Source: Fibrobacter sp. UWB13
GTDB taxonomy: Bacteria > Fibrobacterota > Fibrobacteria > Fibrobacterales > Fibrobacteraceae
Assembly (NCBI RefSeq): GCF_900177805.1
Contig: NZ_FXAX01000001.1
Span: 1,426,001-1,490,000 of the forward strand
Direction: 5' to 3'
DNA: 64,000 bases
Part shown: positions 36,242-46,094 of the stretch, in pieces
Numbering within the stretch: the stretch's first letter is position 1
Layout of the letters: the number at the start of each line of letters is the position of its first letter
The notes under the pieces: generated by a model
Database searches by the model: none
Seen by the model: only the letters and a program-made list of their open reading frames with translations
What the model was told of the DNA's origin: nothing
Translations under genes and position numbers: made by a program

Positions 36242-37573
36242 TTAGTGCGGGATAATCGACAATGTCGATCGGATTATTTCCATCTGCTGTTCCGAGAACG
36301 AGAGATCCTGAGCACATTCGACCGTTACCGGGAACATAATGTTACTTAAATCAGGACAAATATAAATAGACGAATAACGTTTGCGGTCTGAACAGCTTTC
36401 GTGAATCGCCCTATAAACAAAACCTGAGGCTTCAAAGGCGGGTTCTTCAGCCTGCTTGTATAAATTACTCCTTAAAATTTCTTCACAAAACGGCGTATCC
36501 GTTAATCCATCATCAATATTGGACCAGTCGCCGACCAAAACGCCAGTCTTTTCATCACCACCGAGATATTGCTTCATATCGAGCTTCGTCGCCGATGTAT
36601 GCCTGAGACCAAAAGAATGCCCAGTTTCGTGAATCATCGTCATCACAATGTTGTACGACGACTGCAATTCAAGTTCGCCATCTTGGTTATGGACATATTC
36701 TCCAATAACAACAGCATTTTCCTCGCCCGCACCAAGTTCCCCGGCAAAGAGACGCGAGAGCCCCATGACATTGTTTCCCGCAATACTATGCATGAAAAAC
36801 ACATTCAAGGTATTGCTATGCTTTTCGTCAATCGAACTAGCAAGGTCCCCCAAAAAGATATCTTCGGAACTCGTCCCAGCCTCCCAAGGATAATCAGCCG
36901 TATACTTACGCCCTAATGTAGGATGCTCGTGGGCATAGAGGACATATAGAGTATCAATCGTTACACCATAATACTTTTCACGAAACGCTTCTAGCATATA
37001 ATGCGACAGTTCTTCGATATCCATGCCATCTTTCGTTTTCCCGACAGCACCAACAACAATCAGATTCAAAGCAAAATGATCTTTATAAGTTCCAGTCCCG
37101 GTAAAGCTAATGTTCTTAACTTCGCCTTCGTAATACTTGCCATTGTTACCGAGCGATGTATACCACACCGTCATTTCATTTTCTTCGCAGATAAAAGAAT
37201 AGACATATCGCTTTCCGACAACTGTAGGCGTCAAAGTACGGACCTTACTCAACCCGAAAAGCCCCGCATCGATGCTATAGGGGCGGAACAACTGCAATTC
37301 CGGAGCCGGAACAGTAGAATCGATATCAAAAGAAAGCTTGTACGAAGCCCCTGGATGCACAGCGAGCATGATTCCGTGCGCAATATTTGCGGCTGCCGAA
37401 TCGTTTCTAGCCAAGTCATTCGGATAAAGTTTATGGACAATATATCGACTTGTATCGGGTTTTAGGATTATTTCACCATCAGCCTCAACTGATGTCGTGC
37501 ATGCAGTAATAAAAAACGACAACAACAGAGCCAAAAAACCTAAAATCCACACTTTTTTACAAAAATTTTTCAT
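36242..37573 (-). CDS. lipoprotein metzincin-type zinc protease
   Basis: 443 aa with signal peptide and lipobox (ITAC, Cys25). The zinc motif HETGHSFGLRH places ligands at His315, His319 and His325 with catalytic Glu316, followed by NIMFPV, a Met-turn candidate, ~90 residues later. This is the metzincin layout (HExxHxxGxxH-like). An N-terminal ~150-residue beta region precedes the catalytic part. It would be exposed on the cell surface or in the periplasm and cleave proteins; the substrate is unknown. Start 37573 opens directly into the signal peptide. Confidence 0.82.
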   Translation of the reverse strand: MKNFCKKVWILGFLALLLSFFITACTTSVEADGEIILKPDTSRYIVHKLYPNDLARNDSAAANIAHGIMLAVHPGASYKLSFDIDSTVPAPELQLFRPYSIDAGLFGLSKVRTLTPTVVGKRYVYSFICEENEMTVWYTSLGNNGKYYEGEVKNISFTGTGTYKDHFALNLIVVGAVGKTKDGMDIEELSHYMLEAFREKYYGVTIDTLYVLYAHEHPTLGRKYTADYPWEAGTSSEDIFLGDLASSIDEKHSNTLNVFFMHSIAGNNVMGLSRLFAGELGAGEENAVVIGEYVHNQDGELELQSSYNIVMTMIHETGHSFGLRHTSATKLDMKQYLGGDEKTGVLVGDWSNIDDGLTDTPFCEEILRSNLYKQAEEPAFEASGFVYRAIHESCSDRKRYSSIYICPDLSNIMFPVTVECAQDLSFSEQQMEIIRSTLSIIPH

Positions 37574-37651
37574 AAATACCCGAAACAAACACTCCTCAAA
37601 TGCGTGTATAGAAAGTAAACACCACATATAAAATACAAAAGAAAAAAGAAA

Positions 37652-40036
37652 ATGAAAAAAAATAGCAAAGAAAAAATATTTAACGCATTTAAGGACCTTA
37701 TTGCTCCCCTTGACGGTAAACCCGCCTTGGTGAGTGCAATAGTCGTTGCAACAACGATAGCCTCCCTAGATGAGCCCAAATTTGCCCTTTTTATGCTTGG
37801 ATCGCTGATTTTACTCACACATTTCTTCAGAAGGCACATCCAATGGGTGATTTTTGTGTCTTTAGCGGCAGGAATTATCGCCCATGAAGGGGTGGTCGAA
37901 ATAGCCGAAACTGTTCGCAAAAATGATGCCATCAGCAATACCGACTGCGGGAAAGTCGAATCCAGGCTCCCACGGCCTAAAGGGACGGCTTTTATCATCA
38001 ATGTTTCGGGAAATGCCGAGGAGACGGCTATTGGAAATACTCATGAGAGTGCGCGCGAGGGGTATAAAGTACGTCTGACTGAGAAGCGGAATTTGCCGGA
38101 CCTCCCCTTGCCAGGGGATTCCATCTGTTTTGAGGCTTCGTGGTACCCCGAGACACCACCAAGCGTGCCTGGCGCTTTTGATACGCAAAACTGGCTAAAA
38201 TCACAGGGACTCGCCGCTTACGGCAAGTTCAAACAGTGGACGGCTTACCCCGGCGACTGGACTTTCGAACGGAGCTTTTTTAAGTTTAGGCAATTTATGC
38301 AGGCGAGATTCGCAAAGTTCCTCGACCCTGCCGAAACGGGGCTTTTGATGGGGCTATTGGCGGGTGACCGCTCGGGCATTCCAGAGGTGTTACGTAGCGA
38401 TTTTCAACGGTCGGGGCTTGTGCACGTGCTTGCAATTAGCGGTTTTCACGTCGTTTTGCTTGCAGGCATGCTCATGATTTTCTTGAAAGCGACCGGACTT
38501 CCGCATAAAGCGGTAACCATCATCGCCGTCACACTCCTTGCTATTTACGTTCCCGTCACGGGAGGCTCGCCAGCCGTGCGCCGTGCGGTCATGATGTTCG
38601 CCATTCCGCAAATTGGCACTTTATTCGGGAAACCCGCAAATACGCTCAACAGCTTGGGTGTCGCATTGCTCCTCATCATCTTGCCAGAGCCAAGCGTCAT
38701 TTGGAATCCGGGATTCCAGCTTTCGTTTGCTGCGACCGCAGGGATTATCATCGGCACACCGCATAACCCGACAAAGCTTTTGCCCGATAGCCTCAAGCAA
38801 AACAAGCTTTGGCAAAAGATTCAAGCATTCGCCATTGACCCCACGTATGTGACGCTTTGTGCAACGCTCGCCACAGCACCATTCCTCATATACCATTTCA
38901 AGACACTATCGCCGTTCGCATGGTTCGGGAATATCATCATCGTGCCAGCCATTTCGCTAGGCATGCAGGCGGGGCTTTTCGCACAGCTCTCGCCTGTAGA
39001 CTTTATCTGCGGAACATTCTGCGCCGCCGCGAGATTCTTTTTGCGTTTGGCATCGCTTTTGACGCGAATTCTTTCGGATTCTGCGGCCGCCTCGATGACC
39101 GTCGGACCATTCTCGCCTGCGGTTCTGCTAGCACTCGGAATCTTGATTTTACTTTTGCCGGTTTGCTACAAGAACTACATCGCCCGCAAGTACGCGTTTA
39201 TATGCGTTCTAGCCGCCGCCGCTTTATTCGCATTTGAAAGTTACTGCGAAGTTCTGCACCCGTCGTGGACGCTCACGACCATCGATGTCGGGCAAGGCGA
39301 CAGCCATCTCATCAAGGCGCCATCCGGCAGATATTTTCTCGTGGACGCTGGCGACAACAGCCGCCAAGATTCCGGCAAAGACATCATCGTTCCGTTTTTA
39401 CACCACATCGGCGTAAGCAAGCTCGATGCGCTCATCATCACACACCCCGACAAGGATCATTTCGGCGGAGCGCTTTCGCTTTTGAAAATGTTCCCCGTCA
39501 AGGAACTTTGGGCAAGCGATTGTTCAATGAAAGAAAGCAAACCCGACTGGCAACAAGTCCTCAGCGAAGCCCGCAAAAGGAACATACCAATCCGCAACAT
39601 CCATCGCGGCTTTCTGTGGAAAGAAAACTTCTTCGAAATGCGAACAATCCATCCGCGAAACGATGTTTGCGTCGAAGCGAACGAAGGGAGCATCACGCTT
39701 CGGCTCAAAGGACTCGGGCATTCTGCGGTACTTACCGGAGACCTCACCGTCAAAGGCGAAAAAGAAATCATGAAGACAGACGCTTATCTGAAAAGCGATG
39801 TGCTAAAGCTCGGGCACCACGGTTCCAAAACATCTAGCAGCGTACCGTTCTTGAACGCAGTCTCCCCCATGTACGCCATAATCCCCAGTGGTCGCAAAAA
39901 CAAGTTCCGACACCCGCACAAGCAAGTGACCGACCGCCTCGATTCGCTCCACATTCCTTACATCAACACCGCAAAAAAAGGGACGATAACATTCACATTC
40001 GTCCCTGATTCCATCAGCTATACAACAATGTGGTAA
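37652..40036 (+). CDS. comEC: ComEC/Rec2 DNA-uptake channel protein
   Basis: 794 aa with the full ComEC architecture: N-terminal helices plus an OB-like part (~1-200), the competence transmembrane domain (HVLAISGFHVVLLAG, VPVTGGSPAVRRAVMMF) and a C-terminal metallo-beta-lactamase-like domain (DVGQGDSHLI, HPDKDH at 598-603, LGHHGSKTSSS). It imports single-stranded DNA in transformable bacteria; no other competence genes are in the window. Upstream is A-rich without a strong ribosome site. Confidence 0.93.
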   Translation: MKKNSKEKIFNAFKDLIAPLDGKPALVSAIVVATTIASLDEPKFALFMLGSLILLTHFFRRHIQWVIFVSLAAGIIAHEGVVEIAETVRKNDAISNTDCGKVESRLPRPKGTAFIINVSGNAEETAIGNTHESAREGYKVRLTEKRNLPDLPLPGDSICFEASWYPETPPSVPGAFDTQNWLKSQGLAAYGKFKQWTAYPGDWTFERSFFKFRQFMQARFAKFLDPAETGLLMGLLAGDRSGIPEVLRSDFQRSGLVHVLAISGFHVVLLAGMLMIFLKATGLPHKAVTIIAVTLLAIYVPVTGGSPAVRRAVMMFAIPQIGTLFGKPANTLNSLGVALLLIILPEPSVIWNPGFQLSFAATAGIIIGTPHNPTKLLPDSLKQNKLWQKIQAFAIDPTYVTLCATLATAPFLIYHFKTLSPFAWFGNIIIVPAISLGMQAGLFAQLSPVDFICGTFCAAARFFLRLASLLTRILSDSAAASMTVGPFSPAVLLALGILILLLPVCYKNYIARKYAFICVLAAAALFAFESYCEVLHPSWTLTTIDVGQGDSHLIKAPSGRYFLVDAGDNSRQDSGKDIIVPFLHHIGVSKLDALIITHPDKDHFGGALSLLKMFPVKELWASDCSMKESKPDWQQVLSEARKRNIPIRNIHRGFLWKENFFEMRTIHPRNDVCVEANEGSITLRLKGLGHSAVLTGDLTVKGEKEIMKTDAYLKSDVLKLGHHGSKTSSSVPFLNAVSPMYAIIPSGRKNKFRHPHKQVTDRLDSLHIPYINTAKKGTITFTFVPDSISYTTMW

Positions 40037-40064
40037 GCACGTCATCCCGAAACACCTCACTCAC

Positions 40065-40154
40065 CGTCATCCTGAGCAAAGCGAAGGATCCAGTCAAATC
40101 TTGTAGTTACTTAACTTAACTGGATTCTTCAGGCTTTCAGCCTTCAGAATGACG
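40065..40154. repeat. GTCATCCTG-type inverted repeat, hisN/comEC gap
   Basis: CGTCATCCTGAGCAAAGCGAAGGATCCAGT faces ACTGGATTC..CAGCCTTCAGAATGACG, a ~30-bp imperfect inverted repeat. It covers the end of hisN: the last five codons and the stop are repeat sequence. Confidence 0.75.
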
Positions 40155-40985
40155 TGTAAGGAAATCAAGTGCAGTATCGTGCAACAGCCCGTTCGTCGCA
40201 ATGCTCGTGAAGCCTTCGTAAATCGGAGCAGTCGGCTTGCCGTTTGCATCGAAGAGTTCCGTCTTGCCATCGATGGTACTGAACTTGCCACCCGCTTCCT
40301 TCATCAAAAGCGGGAACGGGGCAATGTCCCACATCGACACAACCGGATCCACCATGATTTCGGCACGACCTGCAGCCACGAGGTAATAGCCGTAGCAATC
40401 GCCCCAGCCGCGATGCAAGCGAGCGCTGCGGCGGAGCTTCGTAAAGCCTTCGCCAAAACCCTTGTCTTCCATCGTGTTGACCGTACCCGAAAGCACGAGC
40501 GCATCGCTCAACTGCGATACCTTCGAAGCGCGAACTTCGCGACCGTCCAAAAAGGCGCCGCCACCATTCACCGCCCACACAGCGCTCTTCATTGCCGGCA
40601 AGCGGATCACACTTGCAATCGGAACGTTCTTATGCCACAGCCCAATGAGCGTTCCGAACAAAGGCACACCGTGGATAAACGACTTGGTGCCGTCAATCGG
40701 GTCAATCACCCACTGGTATTCCGCATCCGGGCTTTCAATGCCAAATTCTTCGCCAATGACGCCAAAGCCGGGAGTTTCCTTCGCCCAAAATTTGCGGGCG
40801 AGTTCTTCCGTTCCCTTGTCCGCAATCGTCACGGGAGTCTTGTCAGCCTTCCATTCGACACCCACATCGTTCTGGTAAAACTTGAGGATGTTCTCTTCGG
40901 CAAGTTCAGCCGTCTTGAGCGCAATCTTCAAGAGTTCCAAATTCTCGGGAGCGACACCAGCCTTTGCAATTTCGCGATTTTCCAT
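40137..40985 (-). CDS. hisN: inositol-monophosphatase family histidinol-phosphatase
   Basis: A 282-aa IMPase-fold enzyme: GEEFG (metal-binding Glu), WVIDPIDGTKSFIHG (metal Asp residues), and the C-terminal VSMWDIAPFPLLMKEAGG (WDxAP). It is next to and downstream of hisC, so the HisN type of histidinol-phosphate phosphatase is the most likely role; inositol-1-phosphatase is the alternative. The start has an AGGAG ribosome site. The last five residues (RHSEG) are encoded by a palindromic repeat, suggesting the native C-terminus was replaced. Confidence 0.82.
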   Translation of the reverse strand: MENREIAKAGVAPENLELLKIALKTAELAEENILKFYQNDVGVEWKADKTPVTIADKGTEELARKFWAKETPGFGVIGEEFGIESPDAEYQWVIDPIDGTKSFIHGVPLFGTLIGLWHKNVPIASVIRLPAMKSAVWAVNGGGAFLDGREVRASKVSQLSDALVLSGTVNTMEDKGFGEGFTKLRRSARLHRGWGDCYGYYLVAAGRAEIMVDPVVSMWDIAPFPLLMKEAGGKFSTIDGKTELFDANGKPTAPIYEGFTSIATNGLLHDTALDFLTRHSEG

Positions 40986-40994
40986 AACAAGCTC

Positions 40995-42092
40995 CTAGCC
41001 AACCCACTTCTTGACAAGCGAAACGAGGAGTTCGTTTTCTTCGGGCTTGCCGACCGTGATGCGGATATGTTCCGGCATACCAAAGCTCGTAAGACCACGA
41101 ACGATCATACCGTTCTGTTCCAAGAACGAAACGAGTTCCTTGGCACGTTCACCGATGTGCACGCAAATAAAGTTTGCCTGCGTCGGAAGCACCTTGAAAC
41201 CAAGCGCACCAAGTTCGCGGTTCAAATATTCAAAGCCAACAGCGTTGTTTTTGCGGGTCGCTTCAACGTGAGCGGTATCAGCAAGAGCTGCCACGGCAGC
41301 CACCTGAGCAGCCTGGTTCACGTCAAACGGCGGCTTAATTTTCCACATGGCACGGACGACTTCAACACTAGCCATCGCATAACCCACGCGGAGCCCAGCT
41401 AAACCGTAAATCTTACTGAAAGTACGGTTGAGGAACAAGTTCGGATATTCCGAAAGCAGCGGAGCCATCTTCGGATAATCGGCAGCCGTTGCAAATTCAG
41501 CGTAAGCTTCATCCAAGAACACGAGAACATTCGATGGCACTTTTGCAAGGAAACTGCGAATTTCAGCTTCGGTGTAATAGTGACCGGTCGGGTTGTTCGG
41601 GTTGCAAATGAAAGCCACGCGAGTCTTTTCGTTAACAGCAGCAGCGAGCTTATCAAGCGTTGCCTTTTCATCGCCTTCGCCAACGCCAATAAAATCGGCA
41701 CCGTTCGAAAGCGTCGTAAACTTGTACACGGAGAACGTCGGCGTAATGCCCACGCAATTGTCACCCTGGCGGATAAAAGCCTTGCCCACCATGTCGATGA
41801 TTTCATCGGAACCGTTACCAATCACAATCTGATTGGTAGAAACGCCATACATCTTTGCAATAGCATCAATGAGCTTCGGAGCATCGCCGCGTGGGTACAA
41901 GTGCAACGAATTTGCAATTTCGTGGAACGCTTCCACCGCCTTCGGAGAAGCACCCAACGGATTTTCGTTAGACGCAAGCTTTACAACATTCTTAAGACCA
42001 TAACGTTCACGAATTTCGTCGATGGACTTGCCTGGGACGTAATCGGAAAGTTTTGAAAGTTCTGGACGCGGTTCGACCACAAATACCTCCAT
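40995..42092 (-). CDS. hisC: histidinol-phosphate aminotransferase
   Basis: A 365-aa class-I PLP aminotransferase with the HisC signature: KLASNENPLG, YPRGD, GNGSDEIID, CNPNNPTG, FLDEAYAEF, RTFSKIYGLAGLRVGYA (Lys binds PLP). It converts imidazole-acetol phosphate and glutamate to histidinol phosphate. hisN follows after 9 nt. A TAAATTTA box lies 11 nt before the ATG, giving a very short leader. Confidence 0.92.
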   Translation of the reverse strand: MEVFVVEPRPELSKLSDYVPGKSIDEIRERYGLKNVVKLASNENPLGASPKAVEAFHEIANSLHLYPRGDAPKLIDAIAKMYGVSTNQIVIGNGSDEIIDMVGKAFIRQGDNCVGITPTFSVYKFTTLSNGADFIGVGEGDEKATLDKLAAAVNEKTRVAFICNPNNPTGHYYTEAEIRSFLAKVPSNVLVFLDEAYAEFATAADYPKMAPLLSEYPNLFLNRTFSKIYGLAGLRVGYAMASVEVVRAMWKIKPPFDVNQAAQVAAVAALADTAHVEATRKNNAVGFEYLNRELGALGFKVLPTQANFICVHIGERAKELVSFLEQNGMIVRGLTSFGMPEHIRITVGKPEENELLVSLVKKWVG

Positions 42093-42103
42093 TTTAACGC
42101 GTG

Positions 42104-42111
42104 TAAATTTA
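42104..42111 (-). promoter_or_regulatory. TAnnTTTA box, hisC
   Basis: TAAATTTA lies 11 nt before the hisC ATG. No ribosome site is seen between them. Confidence 0.4.
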
Positions 42112-42132
42112 GCTTTTACCGAGCGATTTATC

Positions 42133-42140
42133 TAACTTTG
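42133..42140 (+). promoter_or_regulatory. TAnnTTTG box, outer-membrane protein gene
   Basis: TAACTTTG lies 6 nt before the ATG at 42147. Its position argues that 42147, not the in-frame ATG at 42141, is the start. Confidence 0.45.
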
Positions 42141-42146
42141 ATGGAC

Positions 42147-42845
42147 ATGAAACACATTCTTTGCCTGCTATTTGCGATTTTAGTAACAAATGCTTTTGCA
42201 GTGGACCATTTCTGGGACATGCGCTACAACTTTGGTCCCGAAAGCCGCCCCTCTCCAAAGATTGGCGTCGGTCTCGGCATCCGCTCGCCGTTCAATTCCG
42301 ATGTGCTTTTTCCCATCAACTTCACCACTAGACTCAACAAACAATTCGACGTCGGTGCAAAGCTCGACATCAACACTTACGGTCAGCTCGAAGAAATCAA
42401 CACTGCCTTGGACATCGGTGTCCGTTACCGCTACAGACCAAGTTCATTCATCGCATTTGACGGCTACCTCGACTTGAGCGAAACAAGCCAGAGCGCATTG
42501 GCATTCACCATCGGCACACAACAGTTTATCGCGAAGTGCTTCGCAAACTACTACGAACTCCGCGCAGGTTTCCTTGACGGTGCAACCGGCAAAGACGGCT
42601 ACGTAAAGTTCTCGGCATCCATGATTCCGACACTTGTTTTTGGACAAGTCCTCCGCATGTTCCTTGAAGTCACATCATCGGCTAGCGTGGGTAACCTGAA
42701 GGAAGATTTCATGGTCGACATTATCCCGAAGATTGAACTTACCTTTGGCGGTACGCACGTCCGTATTGACTTCGACGTGGGCGTTATGCAAGAAAAGAAC
42801 AATGATCGCAAGACCATTGCTCTTTACGTTATGACAGCATTGTAG
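42147..42845 (+). CDS. outer-membrane beta-barrel protein, hypothetical
   Basis: A 232-aa protein from ATG 42147 (42141 possible) with a Sec signal peptide (MKHILCLLFAILVTNAFA) and alternating beta strands ending FDVG..IALYVMTAL. It looks like a small outer-membrane porin-like barrel; no family name is certain. It is divergent from hisC and convergent with clpB, with only 5 nt between stops and no terminator seen. Confidence 0.72.
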   Translation: MKHILCLLFAILVTNAFAVDHFWDMRYNFGPESRPSPKIGVGLGIRSPFNSDVLFPINFTTRLNKQFDVGAKLDINTYGQLEEINTALDIGVRYRYRPSSFIAFDGYLDLSETSQSALAFTIGTQQFIAKCFANYYELRAGFLDGATGKDGYVKFSASMIPTLVFGQVLRMFLEVTSSASVGNLKEDFMVDIIPKIELTFGGTHVRIDFDVGVMQEKNNDRKTIALYVMTAL

Positions 42846-42850
42846 ACTAA

Positions 42851-45418
42851 TTATTTCACCACAAACATTCCGTCCTTGTAGTCCACCACGGCAGGCTTTG
42901 CCGCACTCACGGTTCCCGAGAGTATAGCGTGGCTCAACGGACGTTCTATGTTGCGTTCGATGTAACGCTGAATCGGGCGAGCGCCGAATTCCGGCTGGTA
43001 AGCACCTTCCGCAATAGCATCAAGTGCCGCATCCGAAAGCGTAAGCACCAAGTCCTGACGGGCAGCGCGGTTCGCCAAATCCGCAAATTTGAGTTTCACG
43101 ATTTCGCGAATTTGCTTCTTCGAGAGGCTCTGGAACACAAGCACTTCGTCCAAACGGTTCAAGAATTCCGGGCGGAAGAATGCATGCAAGTCGGCTTCGA
43201 CATCCGCAAGCGCAACCTGCGGCGGTTCACCGTTCTTGGCGTTAGCCGCACTCAAGCGGAACTTCTCGGCACCCAAGTTCGAGGTCATCAAAATCAAGGT
43301 GTTCTTGAAGTTCACCGTACGGCCCTTGCCGTCCGTCAAACGACCGTCATCGAGAACCTGCAACAGCGTATTGAACACGTCCGGGTGCGCCTTTTCGATT
43401 TCGTCGAGCAAAATCACGCAGTACGGATGCGTACGCACAGCTTCGGTCAGCTGACCGCCTTCTTCGTAGCCCACGTATCCCGGAGGAGCACCGATCAAAC
43501 GGCTAACGCTATGCTTTTCCATGTATTCGCTCATGTCGATACGAACAAGAGCATTTTCGCTATCGAAAAGTTCCACAGCCAAAGCCTTTGCAAGTTCCGT
43601 CTTACCCACGCCCGTCGGGCCCAAGAAGAGGAAGCTTCCAATCGGCGCATTCTCGCGGCTTAAACCGCTACGGTTACGTAAAATCGCTTCGGACACAGCT
43701 TCAACAGCTTCGTCCTGGCCAATCACGCGAGCATGCAAACGTTCGTCCAAGTGCAACAACTTCGCCTTTTCACCTTCGCAAAGCTTTGTCACCGGAATAC
43801 CCGTCCAACGGCTCACCACAAGGGCAATCGTCTCTTCGGTCACTTCTTCGCTCAAGCCACCTTCTTCGGCACTCTTGCGGAGCGCTTCGGTCTTTTGAGC
43901 CAGTTCCTTTTCGATGTTCACGATCTTGTTGTACTTGAGTTCCGCAGCACGGTTCAAGTCGTAACGGGCTTCGGCCTGTTCCATCTCGTCCTTTGCAGCC
44001 TTCAAGGATTTCTTCAAGTCCTGAACTTCGGCAAATGCGGCACGGCGATCCTGCCAGCGTTCCTGCATCTGCTTTACCGCAGCATCGGTCACGGCAAGGT
44101 CTTCACGGAGTTCTTTCAAGCGCTTGACGCTCGCTTCGTCCGTTTCCTTCGAAAGTGCCTGCTCCTCGATTTTCATCTGGAGTTCCTTACGCTGCAACGT
44201 ATCGAGCGCTTCTGGAACCGTGTCCATCTGCGTTTTCACAAGGCTTGCCGCCTCGTCGATCAAGTCAATTGCCTTATCCGGGAGGAATCGGTCACTGATG
44301 TAACGGTTCGAAAGTTTCACTGCAGCCACGAGCGCGTTATCGTGCAGACGCACGCCGTGGTGCGCATCAAAGCCATCCTTAATGCCACGCAAGATGGAAA
44401 TTGCTTCGTCTTCGCTCGGTTCCGAAACCTGCACCGGCTGGAAACGACGTTCCAAAGCAGAATCCTTTTCAATGTACTTGCGGTATTCCTGAGTCGTCGT
44501 TGCACCAATGCAATGGAGTTCGCCACGAGCAAGCTTCGGCTTAAGCATATTGCCCAAGTCCATCGAGCCTTCGGTCTTACCAGCCCCCACAATGTTGTGG
44601 AGTTCGTCGATGAACATAAGCGTATTGCCATCTTCTTCAATAGCATCAATCACAGATTTGAGACGTTCTTCAAAGTCGCCACGGTACTTGGCACCCGCCA
44701 TCAAGGCAGACAAATCAAGCGCAAAGACCTTCTTGCCCTTCAACGCATCCGGCACGTCGCCGCGGTAAATACGTTCGGCAAGGCCTTCGACAATAGCCGT
44801 CTTACCCACGCCCGGTTCACCGACCAAGCAAGGGTTGTTCTTTGTCTTACGGCTCAAAATCAAAATCACACGGCGGATTTCTTCTTCACGGCCAATCACC
44901 GGCGAGAGCTTTCCATCAGCCGCCATTTCCACGAGTTCACGACCGTAGAGTTTCAGCGGAGATTGTTCCTCGGCATTCGCGGCACCCGCAAACGGGTCCG
45001 AAAGCCAAGTTTCCACCACTTCGGTCGAACCAAGGGCATCTTCAAAAACCTTCGCCAGTCCGCGGTCGCCCGAGAACTTCATCAACGCCACGAGCAAATC
45101 GCCTGGCGTTACCATACGGCTGACCTGACGGGCCGCCTGCACAGCGGCACGCAAAATACGGTTCAAGTCGCTATCCGGTTCTACATCCGGGTTCACGCCT
45201 TCCATGCGCGGGATTTTCTGGACAAAAGGTTCCAAACGACCACGGAGTTCGTTCGTCTTGACGCCCTTGGACTTATAAAGTTTCTTCAGGGTTGCATCGG
45301 GGCCTTCAACAAGACCAACGGCCAAATGAGCCGCACCCAGATAAGAGTGCGAACAGCGGTCGCGCAAGCTTTGCGCCTTGGCCAAGACCTTTTCTGCATC
45401 GTTAGTAAAATCTGACAT
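42851..45418 (-). CDS. clpB: ATP-dependent disaggregase ClpB
   Basis: 855 aa, close to E. coli ClpB length. Clp-N repeat domain (~1-150), first AAA+ module ([15 protein letters not shown]), coiled-coil middle domain (~390-520), second AAA+ module (GPTGVGKT, then [26 protein letters not shown]) and the C-terminal AAA lid. It rescues aggregated proteins with DnaK. Start 45418 has AAGG 7 nt upstream; a longer frame to 45559 is a hydrophobic artefact. No CIRCE-like inverted repeat was seen upstream. Confidence 0.95.
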   Translation of the reverse strand: MSDFTNDAEKVLAKAQSLRDRCSHSYLGAAHLAVGLVEGPDATLKKLYKSKGVKTNELRGRLEPFVQKIPRMEGVNPDVEPDSDLNRILRAAVQAARQVSRMVTPGDLLVALMKFSGDRGLAKVFEDALGSTEVVETWLSDPFAGAANAEEQSPLKLYGRELVEMAADGKLSPVIGREEEIRRVILILSRKTKNNPCLVGEPGVGKTAIVEGLAERIYRGDVPDALKGKKVFALDLSALMAGAKYRGDFEERLKSVIDAIEEDGNTLMFIDELHNIVGAGKTEGSMDLGNMLKPKLARGELHCIGATTTQEYRKYIEKDSALERRFQPVQVSEPSEDEAISILRGIKDGFDAHHGVRLHDNALVAAVKLSNRYISDRFLPDKAIDLIDEAASLVKTQMDTVPEALDTLQRKELQMKIEEQALSKETDEASVKRLKELREDLAVTDAAVKQMQERWQDRRAAFAEVQDLKKSLKAAKDEMEQAEARYDLNRAAELKYNKIVNIEKELAQKTEALRKSAEEGGLSEEVTEETIALVVSRWTGIPVTKLCEGEKAKLLHLDERLHARVIGQDEAVEAVSEAILRNRSGLSRENAPIGSFLFLGPTGVGKTELAKALAVELFDSENALVRIDMSEYMEKHSVSRLIGAPPGYVGYEEGGQLTEAVRTHPYCVILLDEIEKAHPDVFNTLLQVLDDGRLTDGKGRTVNFKNTLILMTSNLGAEKFRLSAANAKNGEPPQVALADVEADLHAFFRPEFLNRLDEVLVFQSLSKKQIREIVKLKFADLANRAARQDLVLTLSDAALDAIAEGAYQPEFGARPIQRYIERNIERPLSHAILSGTVSAAKPAVVDYKDGMFVVK

Positions 45419-45512
45419 AATAGACCTTCTTTCTTTTTTACGCCTTACCCTATGCAAATGGCGTGCCAAAAAGAAGAATTTGCCTTTTTTGAGCAAAAAA
45501 TGCGAAAAAACA

Positions 45513-45546
45513 AAAAGAATGTCGCATTTTACTGCGACATTCTTTT
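45513..45546 (-). terminator. intrinsic terminator of lipoprotein gene
   Basis: A 14-bp perfect stem (AAAAGAATGTCGCA and its complement) with a 6-nt loop, followed by TTTTTG on the minus strand. It lies 22 nt after the stop of the gene at 45568. Confidence 0.85.
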
Positions 45547-45567
45547 CAAAATAAAACACTCAAGTGT

Positions 45568-45981
45568 TTACTGCGGCAACGTCGTTCCGCCCAATTCCTG
45601 GCAAGACTTGCCATGAGCATTCAGAATCTGGACAGCATCGCCACTCACCACCGGACGAATAAAGCGCCACGGCCAGAAACCAAATCTCTGAGAACCTCTA
45701 TAGTTCGCGACAGCGTTACCACCACGAGCCTTAGCCTTCGCTTCCAACTTCGGCAAAAGACCAGCAGCGGAACCATAAGTACCACCACCAACCTGGACCT
45801 TGCCCATGACCTTAAATGCAGCGCCATTCGGTTCAGTTTCAAAATAGCAGAATTCTTCGAAAGGCACGACTTCTTCGCCTTCAACCAGCGGGACTTCGTT
45901 ATAAACACGAGCCTGGTAGTTAGAACAAGCCTGCAAAGCTACAGCGGCAAGCGCCAAAAAACAAATTTTCTTTATTTGCAT
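45568..45981 (-). CDS. lipoprotein, hypothetical
   Basis: A 137-aa lipoprotein (lipobox ALQAC, Cys19) with a perfect AAGGAG ribosome site. The mature protein is small and has the segment EAKAKARGGNAVANY, seen in small YhcN/Rcs-type-like lipoproteins; this is only a resemblance. Three further Cys occur. It is a single-gene unit with its own strong terminator before clpB. Confidence 0.78.
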   Translation of the reverse strand: MQIKKICFLALAAVALQACSNYQARVYNEVPLVEGEEVVPFEEFCYFETEPNGAAFKVMGKVQVGGGTYGSAAGLLPKLEAKAKARGGNAVANYRGSQRFGFWPWRFIRPVVSGDAVQILNAHGKSCQELGGTTLPQ

Positions 45982-46094
45982 AAAATACTCCTTGAATTTT
46001 CACGAAATATAATAACAAAAGAGTATTCTAGTTCAAATAAATACTTTTTTTACTGAAAAATTAAGCAAATACCAAATAAAAGAGCAAATTACAA

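Noticed and set aside
38000-38130. Frameshift in comEC
   Set aside because: The frame is continuous from 37652 to 40036 and all domains are present.
43733-45415. 560-aa plus-strand ORF
   Set aside because: Antisense to clpB; no recognisable domain.
45419-45512. CIRCE-type operator upstream of clpB
   Set aside because: No 9-bp inverted repeat with CIRCE spacing was seen.
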